Source: Sarcocystis neurona (Eukaryota > Apicomplexa > Conoidasida > Eucoccidiorida > Sarcocystidae). From it: a stretch of DNA of 64,000 bases. The position numbers and the translations under genes are program-made. Shown here piece by piece: positions 11,692-24,270 of this stretch (the first letter of the stretch is position 1; each line of letters begins with the position of its first letter). Under the pieces are notes generated by a model. That model was given only the letters and a program-made list of their open reading frames with translations, was not told the origin of the DNA and made no database searches. The stretch is taken from contig KL647290.1 of assembly GCA_000727475.1 (NCBI GenBank), positions 3,917,373 to 3,981,372 of the forward strand, in the 5' to 3' direction.

Positions 11692-14600
11692 TCACCTCCG
11701 CTCTCTGTCCGCCTTCCTTTCATCAAAGGCAGCGATCTGGTAGTACTTTTGGTGTTTGTCTGATTTCCACGTCTCTCGGGGGAAGAAAATTAGCCACAGG
11801 CAAATGCCTATTAAAACCAGCCCCAGGCCGATCCACGAGCGCTGCGGTGCACCACATTCCACCTCAGACGGCATCGCATATTTGAATCACGCATCGACAC
11901 GTAGACATGGATGATGTACAGGAACCCGCCCTCGTCTTCGCAAAAAATACCGTCGCACACGCGTAGATGCTTTTCGTGTACCCCGATGGCCGTGCAGACA
12001 CATATGCAGCGCGGGGGTAGACAGTAGCCGACACGTTTACGTATTGCCCCCTACAGCACACACACAGGCACTTCGCTGTTGCAAGCGAGTGCATTACGGT
12101 CTCAAAGGGCTGCGTCTTTCACACGATTTTTCCCCTGCAAAAGCCGGCCATAGCGAGACGATGGCAGAAGGGAGCGACGAGGGGAAGAGAGAAGAGAAAG
12201 AGAACGCGATACACAGCTGATACGCCCCCTCCGTTACTAATGCGTGCCACAGTATACCGGCTGCGTCGTGACGCGTCACAGTAGGCGTACAAACACACAT
12301 ACATGGATACACATATACGCGCGAAACTGCTTCGGCATTGCACTACCTTTTCTGCGACCGCGACAGAAAAACTGTACGGCCCCTGCCGTCTCGTCCAGCG
12401 CGCTGGCCCCCTCACAGCAAAAAGTAGTGACACCCTTGGGGTCGTTGTTAATGTTACCCCGCACCCGTATGTAAATGGAATAACTATTCGTTCACACAAA
12501 ATATCTACGTGTACAGGGCAAGGTAGAGCCTCTGTACAGGATCACGCAGAAAGCGCTTGGGACCCACCGCAGCGGTCCCGCCGCCTCTACCTTTTCAAAA
12601 ACGGCCTTGCTGTGCGCGCACTGCTGCGATTTCAACGCAGATCTTCCTTTTTGTCTCGCGTCTTTATAGCGAAGGGAGGGCTGAATACGAGGGCCGGGAG
12701 TTGAAGACGTAGGAACACCAAAAACGGGCCGGCGATGAAGAAGAGTCATCGTCCGCTTCGAGAGGAGGTATACAGACACTACTACAGTGTAATTCTGAGC
12801 CGCACCTGCAAAAGAAAACTCCACTGTTACACTTACGTGAAGGCCGCACACGGCCTGCGACCTTTTACTGAGAAGACACGGGGCTTTTCTTTACCGGCCA
12901 CTCTCGCTGTCTTCCTTTTCCTCCTCCGCACAACACGCACTAACAGCCCTGCGAGAGACAGACGTAAAAATCACAGCCACTTCACTACACCCGCAGAAGG
13001 TATCGGCGTGCAGCGTCCCTCACCGAGGCCCCTCCTTCGCCTGGTCTTTATATCTTTCAACGAGGAACAAGGGAAAAGGAGTCGACTTACTAAAATCCAC
13101 GCAGGACAAGGATCGTGCGGCTGCAGGCCGTGGAACCACTGGACGCACAACAGTGCCTCCGAACTGACGACTGCGAGGTCGAGCCAGCACTGCACGCCCA
13201 TGCGGCTGCAATTTCTGAATCAAAAACAGAGGAGAAGACGACAAAGGGACCCGAAGGAGAGACACACCGCGTTTACTGAAACTGGAGACAGACGCGGAAG
13301 CAAACGTTCCACGTGTATGCATACGGAAGACGTGCTCTTCACGAGGGCACACAAAAGAGACTTTGCAAGAAACGACCTCTTCAAATTCATCTGCGAAAGA
13401 GCAAGCGTGCATCAACGGCAGACGGGAACGGCTCGAGACCTGGAGAAGGCGACAACGGAAAACGAAACTCTTTCAATTCCGAAACGGTAAGGAAACGAGG
13501 AAGTGTCAGTCTTCACAGTGAAGGCGGAAAGCCGGGATTGAAGAACATTTAATGGAAGGCGACTCAAAATATCGTTAATATTCATCGTAATGAGTGGAAG
13601 AGGAAATAACCCCAGGCGAGTATCATCGCCAGTGCTGCTGCTGTTGCCCAGACCTGCTGTGATTGCTGCTATCGCTCCTGCTGCAGCTGTAGTGATACCG
13701 ACTGACGGAGAACGGACAGGGACGACACGTGTGCATGTATATATATGAATGTGTCGAAAGATACAAAAGTCGTGCGCCGACTGGGGACTTTTTTGCCGCT
13801 GCGTCCGTCTCTGCTGTTGTAAGACGTCAGCTTGCACCAAGCAGGTCCTCTCTCGCGCGGGCACACTTCGAGGTCACTTGCATACAGACCTTTGCATGCT
13901 CCACACCAACGTGCAGGATTATCTACAAGTGCGTACTCACCACATCTTCGTAGATACGGAGAGGCAGAAAAACCGACGCTGGGGGGCGTCTCTGCGCCTC
14001 CGGTGAACACAATTCAGAATATGAACACAGAGATACTACGTTTAGATCTACACATACGTCAGCAGACGATCACAGGCGTATACACACCCACATATATATA
14101 TATGTATGTATATATATATGTATGGGTACCCCGACATGTGGAAGCACATATACACTTATACCAGAAAGACGGGGTCACAAAATAATACGCAGAGAGCCGT
14201 ATAGGAGGCGAGACAGCCAGCGTGCAGTGCATTGCAGCCGCGTGCCCAATGCTCCGGTGTGATGGTAGGCGAGGGGTCGTCACCCAGGGGCACGCCGAGA
14301 CGCAGGTGCTATACATGCACCCACGCGCGTCAGTGAACATATATATATATAATATATACAGGTGCAGAAACCCATGCGAAGATATCTGTGGTCATACACA
14401 GATGGACGCCTTCATACGTATAATACGCGTTACCCCCTATACGTACGTGCGCGCATATATGCGTGCCCCTGCTGTGCACACTATGCTCGCACCGACCCGA
14501 ACATGAGCGACACAGAGGCACACACCTACAAACCACGGACGTACGTAGCCATGCGCACTGCCAAGTCTCTGCTGCCGTACGAGAATACGGGCAGCCCTAG

Positions 14601-17600
14601 TAGGCGCCAGCTACCCACACAAACACACCTGCATGCCTCTATGCAGCCCCCTGCAGAAAGTATTTCTCGAGGGGGCGACATCTTCAGCTCGCACACAGAC
14701 GCGCGCCCAAACAGCACACTGTCTGTGTTCCGCGCGTAGACGCTGTGTGGGCGTCAAGGACGTGCACAGATATCTTACATATACACAGCCGTGCACACCT
14801 CTCTTCCTTTCCGCTACACACGCAGTCGGTCTTTTTTGCTTCTCTATAGATACAGCCTTTTCAAGGGAAGGCCTCGCGCGTCGGAGGTCGGTGGCTGCAG
14901 ATCGCGGAGGAGCTCGCGGGAACACACACACGCAGTGCCCCGCGCAGCAGCCCTCACTAGACTCTCTGGAGCGCTAGCAGCAGAGAGCAGGGAAGGGCTC
15001 GGAGCCTCGACAGCTCTCGCACACACGTCACGTCCACGACGGAGGCACAGCATGGAGAGAGCGGGAAGGAGAGCAACACACGGAATAGACACAAAGTTGG
15101 GGGGTGCAAATCAGAGAAACGAGAAAAAGGTGGTGCGCAAAAGAGAAGAAAGCTGACGGGCGCAGCGGAGAGAAGACAGTTGGCGGACGCGAAAGAGAGA
15201 GAAGAGAAAACTCTGGCGGGGCTGCCGCACGTCCGTCCCTCTCTGCGCCCGCGGCCACGCGGCAGGATGCCTGGGAGTCGTGTCTGTCGCTTACGGGTCA
15301 GTAACAAACTCGTAGTATTCCCGCGTGCCTGCAGCCGCCATGAAGGCGCAGAGGACCAGCCTGACGACGATGAGCCAGTGGGAAGGGGGAATCCAGAGCT
15401 CCGCTTTTAGGAAGAAGATGTTCAAGTCGTGCAACGTGCAGGCGACGCAGAAGAGCAGCAAACTGACGAACGTCGACGCTGTCGACAGCAGTCTGGGCCA
15501 GTAGTATCCCGTCCTGTGAGAAGGGCGAGGCAACGCAGCACAGCCCCCCGCAGACACACGGTCAGCAGCAGCAGCGCCGCCGAAACACGCAGAGACGCTA
15601 CACAGCTGTAGCAGCACCGTAAGTAGTCCACGGTCGGGGCGCGCACAGGCCAGCATACCCGGCAGCACAAGACCGTCCGCCGCAGCAGGGAAGGGCCCAG
15701 CCGACGGACGACCCACCGCGGCAGCTGCCACGAAGCAGCCAACGCGAACTGGCAGTGCGTGGGGACCACCCATACCCCCCCACCGCACGCGGGCAACAAC
15801 TCCCACTTTCGCAGACAAAACCACAGAGCTACACAGGGCGACGCAAAGGGTGAAAACGAGCGAGAGAGAAAGGGGATAAACAAAGGTGAGCGGGACAGAA
15901 CGCGCGTTGTTCTTGGCTAGACAGACAGACGCGTAATTTTCCACGCCGAGCAGGGACACAGACACGCAGACCCCCGAGACATAAGACGATCGGAGGAAGA
16001 CAGGCGTGGGTTTCTTCACGTAGGTAGACACAAAGAGTAAAGCGCCGTCGCAGCTCTCTAGATACACACACCCCTAAGCAAGCGGAGGGCATCTTGGTGT
16101 CCGGGCAGAGACGAAACCAGGCAATCGGAGGCCAAAGGACTTGCGATGCCTCTTCCTGCGAGGTGCACGGCGTTCTGCCCGAGGAGGCGTGCGTCTGGCA
16201 GCGAGCGCCGCACCCCTCCCAGCAGCGGCGTGCAGGAACGGAAGCGCGAGACGGGACAGCAGCCGCGAGCCCCACGTCTCGCTCTGCCTTCGCTGCTGCG
16301 TGTGAAGGCAACTCCACAAGTCACCCAGCGGACACAGACACCTACGGCACGACACACGCGCTACAAGAACGTAAATCCATAGACTCACACATCCACCAAG
16401 TCGTAGCGTGGAGTCTACAAAGATACACACGCACCCCCCCCCCCACTCCAACTAATCGCAGTAGAGAGTCTACAAATAGATTTATATACATATATATGTC
16501 GGTTGAGAGAGGTACGGAAGCACACGTGTGCTGCCGCTGCCCTGTAAACACGCACAGACACGCAGCGTACATAACGTGTACCGCCATATACATACACGTC
16601 CGATATATTCTCTGAGGCAGTGGAGACGCTGGCGACTTCTACTCCTTCGCCGTGGAGTAGGACTGCAAGCGCCCACGGTCAACCCGTGCAAAGCCACATA
16701 TGTACACACACACATGTGTACACAAAGTCTTCGATTACCAGCTGTACCTCGGGAAAGCTGAGTTTGTTTGTGGCATAGGTGTATGTGTTGCCTTACAAAG
16801 AGATCTATGGACAGGTGCGGGTATGTAGAGGGTGTATGGCTCTCAGTCACCCAGTATAGACAGTCTCCAACGACAGTATGACTCGCCTCTTCATACGCTC
16901 TTTTCTTTCTCTGTGTATGTGATTCCCTTCATATACATCTGCAGAGTATCTACGCGCACACAAAATACCTCTCTTCTTCTATATACATCTCCCCACACGC
17001 GCCGCCTCTATCTCTACGGTAGGCGACAATCGGCCGGGAAGAGACGCACTACCGCCTCGGCTCGGGTGTCTATACACTTGAGTTTCGCGCAGAAAGAGCA
17101 ACGGCGAGGAGCTGGTGCCAGTGCTTCTTCTTCTTCCTCCGCGTCTTGCTACTGCTGCTACTTCTTCTGTGGACACCTGCAGCCACCACCTCATAGCCGC
17201 TTGTCTTTTCTGCCGCTGCTCCGGCTTCCGAGTGCCTTTGGTGCTGCTGCGGATGCTCGAGCACGCAGCACAGCAAAGCCGTGTCTCCTTTTGTTCTTCT
17301 TCTTGTTGCTGCCGCTGCTGCAACACGTCCTTCCTGTCGCTGCTGCCGTGCGGCAAGCTACCTGCTTCTGTCTGCTGCTGTTTCACCTCTACAGCTCTTT
17401 CTGCCGGTAGCTTCCTGCTTCTTTCTGGCAGGCTGCTGCGGTTGTGTCTGCTGCTTCTGCTGCTGTCCCTCTTTCTTGTACTGCTCCTGCAGCGGCGTAC
17501 CATTCGTAGGGGACGAAGAGTCGCAGGGAGTCGCTGAGGCTGCAGCAGACGGTGGCCACTCTGGGGCTCCAGTCCGTCGCAGCGGCGCTGCCGCAGCTCG

Positions 17601-20600
17601 CGCCACAGCGCGCACCCGCAGCAGCAGGAGTAGCAGCAGAAACGCTTGCCGCAGCAACAGTTTGTCTCTCTGCGCCTGTCCACGAGGCTCCTGAGGCCGC
17701 AAGCGCAGGAATTGTTGCTGTCTTTGGTGCTGTTGCTATCGCAGCTCTCTGGGTTGCTGCTGCAGCTGCAGGTAGCTCGCTCTGCAGCTTCGACACCGGC
17801 ATCTGGCCCTGCTGGCAGAGAAGGAGAGACGGGCTCGTACTTCTCCATCGCCGATGTCTACGTGTGGCAGTAGCAGCGGCATCAACGGCAGCAGTTCCCC
17901 TTCTTCTTCGAAGAAGGAAAGAACTGTCTGCTGCTGTGTGCGCAGGTATCTGCACCGGAGAGCAGTCCTCTGCTGCCGCAGGTGTCTCTGCATGTGCTCG
18001 TGTTACCGGCATCTCTGCGGCAGCCGTCGACTGCGCTGTCGCTGAGTCCTGTCCTTCCTCGGATGCTGCTTTCTTCACTGCAGGGAAAGCAGCAGCAGGA
18101 AGCGCAGGCCCGGGCGTGTCTCCACGATTTGCTGCCGCTGTTGTTGCTCCGAAAAGGACGCACTCTTCCTTGGCAGCAGAGCCACTCCCTCCACTCCAAA
18201 GGTGGTAATGATCCACAGCAGCAGCAGGAGGGAGCGGGGCGAAAACGGACGCATCGGCAGCAGCGGGAGAAGAAAAAGCAGCAGCAGCAGCGGACTGACA
18301 AGCAGGTAGACCAACGTCTGCTGCATGCCGACTATCTGCCGCTGCTGCACCTGCTGCTGCAGCAGTTGCAGGCTGGCCTGAAGAAGAAATGAAACGAAGT
18401 GCTTGACGGGAGTCGTGGCTGGCAGCTCCCGCTGAATGCGCTGCTGCTGCTGCGGTTGGCGCGAGCGTCGTCGACCGTGCGCGGGGTGTCGCAGCAGCAG
18501 ACTGCAGCAAGCGAGAGGCCGCACACAGACGACTAAGGCGTCCCTCTTGCCATCGATACTCCTTCATGGAGAAGCACTTGCAAAGCGCCAATCCGACGTA
18601 AAGCCCGAGCAAATTGCAGCCGAAGACATCCAGAATTAACTGCAGGCACCGAGGCAGCAACAGGAGGAGAGCAATGGCACAGCCACCAGCAGCACCACCA
18701 GGGCCGGGACACGGGTGCATCCCAACATACAGCAACAAAGAGGAGAAATGGCATGCATCTACATACAAATACACAGACACGCACACATAGACACGTATAC
18801 AGAAGCGCAGGAACACGCTCATCGACAGGTGAAAATGTTCTTGTAAACAGACTACATCTCCAGCAGAAGAAGAAAACTCACACAGACATCAGACCAGGTG
18901 GCAGCAGCAGCAGAAGCGCTGTGCGCTGCACAGCAACAAAGTAGGGGCTGCAGCACAACAGCAATGGAAGCAGCAGCCCGTGCAACAGCAGCAATAGGCA
19001 GGTCTCCTCCTCCCAGCATCAGGAGAGTTGGCAGCCGAAGGAGCAGCAGCAGCGAGCGGGCAAGGCAAAACTTGAAACTGCGGCAGCAGCAGCAGCAGCA
19101 GCGCAGGAGACGCAGCACGACGTGAACCAGTTCCCCTACCAGGCAGCAGCAGCGGCAGGACAAACAGCGGCAGCTCAAGGAGCAGGACCAGGGCACACCC
19201 TGCTGCGGCCGCTTCACAGAAACAGGAAAACAGACGCGCTGCTGCAGCTGCAGCAGACGCGCAACGGGTCGAGCGTCACCCGCAGCAGCAGCAGCAGCCA
19301 AACGACAAAAAGCACGGAAAAGCTGTTCTTGTAAACAAGTCCACCTGGAGCACAAGTACAGCAGCAGTAACTGGCAACTGAGGCGCAACAACAGCAGCAG
19401 CTTCTGCTCAAGCCCAAATCAGAGGAAACATGCAGCAACAGCCGCAGTCACCCACCACCGGGAGGTCAAGGCCGAGCAGCGTCAGAGCGTGACGAGGACC
19501 AGAGCAGCGACTCCCGAGCACGGGCTGCGGCGGCGGCAACAAGGGCCGGAGGAGCAGCAACAGCAGGCCCCGTAGAAGCTGCAGCAGCAGACGCCGTAGG
19601 AGCAGCAGCAGCAACGGCCGCAAGAGCGGCAGCAACGGCAGCAGGAGGAGTAGGCATAAAAGGCGAACTCACGTGATCCCACCAGCACTCCCAGAAATTC
19701 GGAAGAATGTGCCGCAGGGATATTTCCATCCACTCGAAGAGAATTGAGAGAATCCACAGCAGCCGAGCATCGCGAATAATCAACGCCTTCACAATCCACC
19801 CGAAGAAATGCGCCAGCACAAAGACGTCCATAGACTCCTGCAGCAGCACACACACACACGCACACTTCTTGGACACGCATACATATCCACATATATATCT
19901 GTAACATCACACCTGTGTATGCAGAACCTACGCAGTCGTGTGGATTCCACATATATATGTATCCGTATACACGCACTGCAGATGTGTGTAGCGTAACTAT
20001 CTACGTCTCAGCATACATACTACACGTAGAAGCTTGTACATATGCATAGGTGTGCGTGTACTTGGGAAGAGAAGAACTGCCGAGAAGGTGTCATCAATGT
20101 AAAGGAAAGAGACGCGACTCAGACGCCCCCCCCTTCGACTCCACGTCAAGCGACACGCACATATATATACGTGTACACTGCAGTGTACAGACACCACACG
20201 CATCCCCCTCCAGCGGGAGCCATACACATCTATATGTAGGAGGACGGGTATGTATGTATATTCACGTATACGAGGAGAGAGAGACCGAGGAAACGGAAGC
20301 AGAAGGATAAAAGGGATGGGGAAGAAAGGCGAAGGAGACGCAGAAGATAAAAAGAGGGAAGTTCCTCGTACCCATAGAGTTGTTAACGTATGGCAATTGT
20401 GCGCGTAGTTCTTCTCCGGAAGTGGCCTGCCGAGGGACGGGTCGATGTAACGTAGCGCCCCACGCACGTCGTCAAGATCCTGCAATGCGTGCACACGCAT
20501 GCGTATACATTTACAAATATACACGTATATAGACGAACACGCATATATTATATATGCAGATATACGCACGTGCACAGCACACACACATATGTATATAAGT

Positions 20601-23600
20601 AGATATACAGATCCGGCAAATACACAGTGCTGCTATAGACGCCTGCACATGCGTACACCAGGGCGTAAACACACCTCTACATACATAAGTACGTGTACGA
20701 AGGAATACACGGAAAATGCGTACACACGTATGAATACCACCACATACAAACACACACATGTATGTGCCTATACGGACATATAAAGACACGTGCACATAGA
20801 TACAGCCATTTTTGGTAAAGGAGACAAAACGAGAAGGCAAAAACTCTGCAAGCATATCGGTATAGATACAGACCTATCTCTGCATGAGGAGAGGTACCCA
20901 CGGGGGCAGTGGAAACACGCAGGCGAGCGACAGAGGGAAGCACACACACGCATGCAGAGCGAGCGCTTCCGCGCTGCTGCCGGCAGACAACCACTGGTGA
21001 GAAGTCAACACCTTTACGCACGCATACATATCGTTGTATACATACGGATGAATATCCACGTATAGGCAGGGACACACGAAATACACACACGTCTATACGC
21101 ACAAATTTTCTTGCGTAGAGAAACACTCACGGAGGGAAGCGGCGACCCCTCGGAACGCCGACAACATTCTACGGTGGACTTCCACCGATACACGTACTTG
21201 CATATACATATATATATATATATGTACTTGTCCGTGTCGACACAGAGAGAAGCGGGGAGAGACTCAGAGAGAGGGAGAAGGAGATCTTCTGGAGGGAGTC
21301 CCCCCCCCTCGATGCATGCCCCTACGAATATACGGACATATATATTCGGGCAATTTCTGACTCGTTCTGTCGACGTCTCTTTGCTTCGATATGTGTGCTC
21401 CCATCCGTGTCGTCTTGTCTACAAAGAAGCGGAGCGCAAGCAAGAGGAAGAAGACGCGCGGCGGTCAGGACTGTATTTCTATCAATACACACACTTACGT
21501 ATACCGGTAACTCCAGAGATACACGCGATAGACAGGAAAGCGAGGGACACAGAGCCACTGCAGAGCTGGTCTACGGTGTGCTTCGATCCATATACTTGCG
21601 TGCCTTTCCTCGTATTTATAGAGGGACACAGAGAGACGTGGGGAGATGGAGAAAAAGATAGAGAAAAAGACAGAGAAACAAAGAAGAGGAAAACAGGGAC
21701 GCCTGCTTGCAGAAAAGGAGGACTTCTGCTTGACAGAAAAAGGGACGCCTGCCTGGTAGAAGAAAAGTGAGGCCTCCTGCTTGTAGAGAGCTACGACCAC
21801 CGATACACGCACAGAGACGAGACAAGCGCATGGAGGCGAAACAGGCGCATCCACGAAGGCCGAGTCTGACCCCGTGACGCCCCGGCGACTTCTCTAAATT
21901 TGCAAGAAAGCAGCAGGTCTCGGTGTCGCCCCAGTGACGCTGCCGTGCAGGGACGCAGAGACACAGCGAGGCAGAGACACGCACACACCCGCACACGCGC
22001 AGGTACTCCACCCCCCCCTTCGCCCGCCGCGGGGCCAAATGCCGGAGACAGAAAGAGAGAGTTGTACAGATGTTCAAACGGGCACGATTAGACACAGTAC
22101 CTACGCATCGCGCACCGCAAGGTGAACTTACTACACAGTGGTAGATACACATATCCATATACAAAAGATGCACACTTCACAGTACGTGAAGAAGCGCAGC
22201 AAAGAAAAGTGAGGAAGCCTGCGATGGGGTGGAGTTTCTGAGACAGCAGCAGACAAACGCAGAGAGAGGGAGAGCGAAATCAACAACGAGCAAAGTTTAC
22301 CTGAAAGAGAAGAAAAACAAGCAAGACCAAGTAGAGCACCGAGCAGCCTTTAACAAAGCGCCAGACAACGGGGCAGGGACGGACGAGAAGGCCGTCCGGC
22401 AGCTGCACTGTCGCGAAGACGAGGAACATTCCCAGCCCCGCAAAGCAGCCCCTGCAGTTGAAGAATGGAGCGGATCCGTTCGAACACAGACAGACAGACA
22501 GAGGAAGAACTTCAACGCAAAAAGTGCCGGAAGAAATATGAACTCTGCAGTTGGGACGAGAAAGGGGGACACTTGAACACGGCGTGGGCGAGGCGGGACG
22601 TCGAACAAACGACGAGACAGAGGAAGATGAAGACGAAGAAAGTGAAGGGGAGGAAAATAGGAAGAGACAGCAGGAAAAGAAGAAGAAGAAAAAAGAGACG
22701 AGACACGCAAGTGGACGAAAAACAAACGGATGGGGAGGCGAAGACGGGAAAAGCGGGACGCCGGCGAGGAAGACGAGGCACACGAGACAGGTGGCACAGA
22801 AGAAGAAGTTGACGCACAAAAGGATTCTGTGTGGAGTTTCACGACCGAAAAAGGAGGAGGAAAAGGAAATGAGAGGCAGAAAAAGACGAACAAGAACAGA
22901 GGAGTACACGGAAGCGATCGAAAATCGGCAGCTGTTCCGCTACGAAGCGCAGCCCCAAACAGCCCGAACAGCAGCTGCAGCAAGAACTGCACCGGCAGCA
23001 GAGAAGGAAGAGGAGCAAGAGGGGAAGAAGAGGCAGCACCGGTGGATTAAACGGCAGCACGGTGGAAAAGGAAGCAACAGGGCCGTCAGCAGCAGCCGCA
23101 CGAAGAGGCCGGCAGCAGCAGGAGGCAACTCCGGCGCGTAAACCGAGGCAGCATCCGAAGAGCGGCACCAGCAGCACGACGCGAACTGCACCAGCAGGAG
23201 CAGCAAGACACGGAGGCGCGGCAGCCGCAGGAAGGAGGAGAGCTGCTGCAGCGACAGACAGAAAGAAGCAACGGGAGGAGGCCAAGCAGCAGGCGCGGCA
23301 GGAGCAGGCCAAGCTCCAGCCGCAGCAGCAGCAGCAGCTCAAGCAGCAGCAGGCCAACAGCACGGCAACACAGCAGCAGAAGAGAAGGAAGCTAAATCCG
23401 AAGATCCGGCCAGCAGCGTCAACAGGAAAGAACAGCAGGCAGCCGGGAGGACGGAAGTGAGCACCAGCATCAGGGAAACGGCGAGCAGCAGAACCAAGAA
23501 AACAAAGGGAAGGGGGGGAGGCAGAAGAAGGGGAGGACGGGAAAAGGAAGAGGAGGAACAACAAGGAAAGGCCGACGAGCGATGGTTTTTTACCAGACGA

Positions 23601-23698
23601 TGCGGCGCTTGAGAGTCTGCGCCGGAGAGAAGGCAACGAAGCGAGCTGCAACAAAGGCAACTGCCAAGAAGAAGCAGAGCGTCGCCACCGTCTTCGGC
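11692..23698 (-). CDS. Phosphatidylserine synthase (PTDSS family base-exchange enzyme), 5' end unresolved
   Basis: An integral membrane enzyme that exchanges serine for the head group of phosphatidylcholine or phosphatidylethanolamine, normally in the ER. Exons, in transcript order: 23698-23594, 22451-22301, 20479-20372, 19837-19673, 18639-17501, 15513-15295, 13205-13091, 11841-11692. All junctions are GT-AG and all phases agree (2, 0, 0, 0, 2, 2, 0). Family blocks appear in the expected order: LRPKTVATL (first membrane segment), [45 protein letters not shown], an ExxE pair in [81 protein letters not shown] and a final membrane helix. The last exon ends at TGA. Eight exons give about 718 residues against roughly 425-475 in plant or human enzymes; the excess is the low-complexity insertion in exon 5 as numbered here. 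Exon 23698 begins at an AG preceded by a pyrimidine-rich run, so at least one upstream exon is likely. An in-frame ATG at 23724 is the alternative start. Confidence 0.92.
13206..15294 (-). other. Phosphatidylserine synthase intron (2.1 kb)
   Basis: The intron is bounded by donor GTAAGC at 15294 and acceptor TTGCAG at 13206. It contains CA-rich and (TA)n tracts near 14080-14130 and 14340-14360 plus GA-rich DNA at 14860-15230. No independent gene is recognised. Confidence 0.75.
15514..17500 (-). other. Phosphatidylserine synthase intron (2.0 kb)
   Basis: The donor is GTACGC at 17500 and the acceptor CTCACAG at 15514. A run of ten C residues lies at about 16434-16443. The minus-strand frame running through the acceptor gives a misleading 258-codon ORF, of which only 15513-15295 is exon. 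Confidence 0.75.
17501..18639 (-). CDS. Large phosphatidylserine synthase exon carrying the low-complexity insertion
   Basis: This 1139-nt exon opens with the conserved segment [17 protein letters not shown] (active-site region of the family) and MKEYRWQEG. It then runs for about 330 residues of Ala/Ser/Thr-rich sequence before returning to the conserved FVPYEW motif at its 3' edge. The Trp codon is split by the donor at 17501/17500 and completed in the exon starting at 15513, restoring an FTPYSWT-like block. The insertion sits where the family normally has a short linker. Its codons are largely GCA/GCG/AGC runs read from CTG repeats on the opposite strand. Confidence 0.88.
18890..19640. repeat. 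CAG/GCA trinucleotide-rich tract
   Basis: Imperfect CAG runs, interspersed with GCAGCAACAG and AGGAGCAG, fill most of the intron between the phosphatidylserine synthase exons ending at 19673 and starting at 18639. All six frames are partly open, which is why many spurious Ala/Ser/Gln/Leu/Cys ORFs appear. Confidence 0.8.
19870..20330. repeat. TA/CA microsatellite block inside an intron
   Basis: ACATATATATCTG and CACGCACATATATATACG steps fill the intron between exons 20479-20372 and 19837-19673. A second block of the same kind lies at about 20490-20800 in the preceding intron. Confidence 0.7.
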
Positions 23699-24270
23699 CT
23701 GAGCGCGCATGCAGCAGCACACATAAGCAGCAGTTACTTCCTATGGCTTCGCTACCGCTGAACTCGCTGCCGGGTCTGCGGCTGCTGCCGCTGCTGCTGT
23801 TCATGCAACTCTCTGACTGCGTCCGGGGGGGCTGCTGCTGCTGTTGTTGAGACGAGCCCTTTCGCTCTGTTGCTGCTGCTGCTTTCCCTTCGTCCTGCTG
23901 CTGAGCACGCTGCTGCTGCATCGAGTGTCGCTTCCACTGGTGCTGCCCTTGCTTCAGATCCCGTCGCTGCTCCCTCGCTGCAGTAGTGTTGCTGCTGCTT
24001 TCGCTGCTGCTGTCACCTAGCCCAGTCGCTTCCCCCGCTGCTGCTGCCTCTGCACGTCCTGCTGCTGTCCCTCCCGCACCAGTGGCTGCACTTCTGCTGC
24101 CCCGCCGTTTCTCTCCCTGTCGCGCGCACTGCTGCTGCGCATCAGACTCACACATCGTTGTTGCTGTGTGTTCCCCCTACTACCTCTGCTGCTGCTGCCG
24201 TCTCGTGGACCCCGGCCGCTGCTCGTCAGTCTGCCCTCGCTGCTAAACGCAGCCCTGCTATTGTTCACAC
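22970..24270. repeat. CAG/CTG-rich block around the first recognised phosphatidylserine synthase exon
   Basis: From 22970 to about 23460 the plus strand is CAG-rich. From about 23750 to 24270 it becomes CTG-rich, so the repeat polarity switches around the exon at 23594-23698. Frames on both strands are open through much of it. Confidence 0.7.

Noticed and set aside
15296..16067. 258-codon minus-strand ORF taken as one gene
   Set aside because: Only 15513-15295 is phosphatidylserine synthase exon. The upstream part is intron read-through beyond a clear CTCACAG acceptor.
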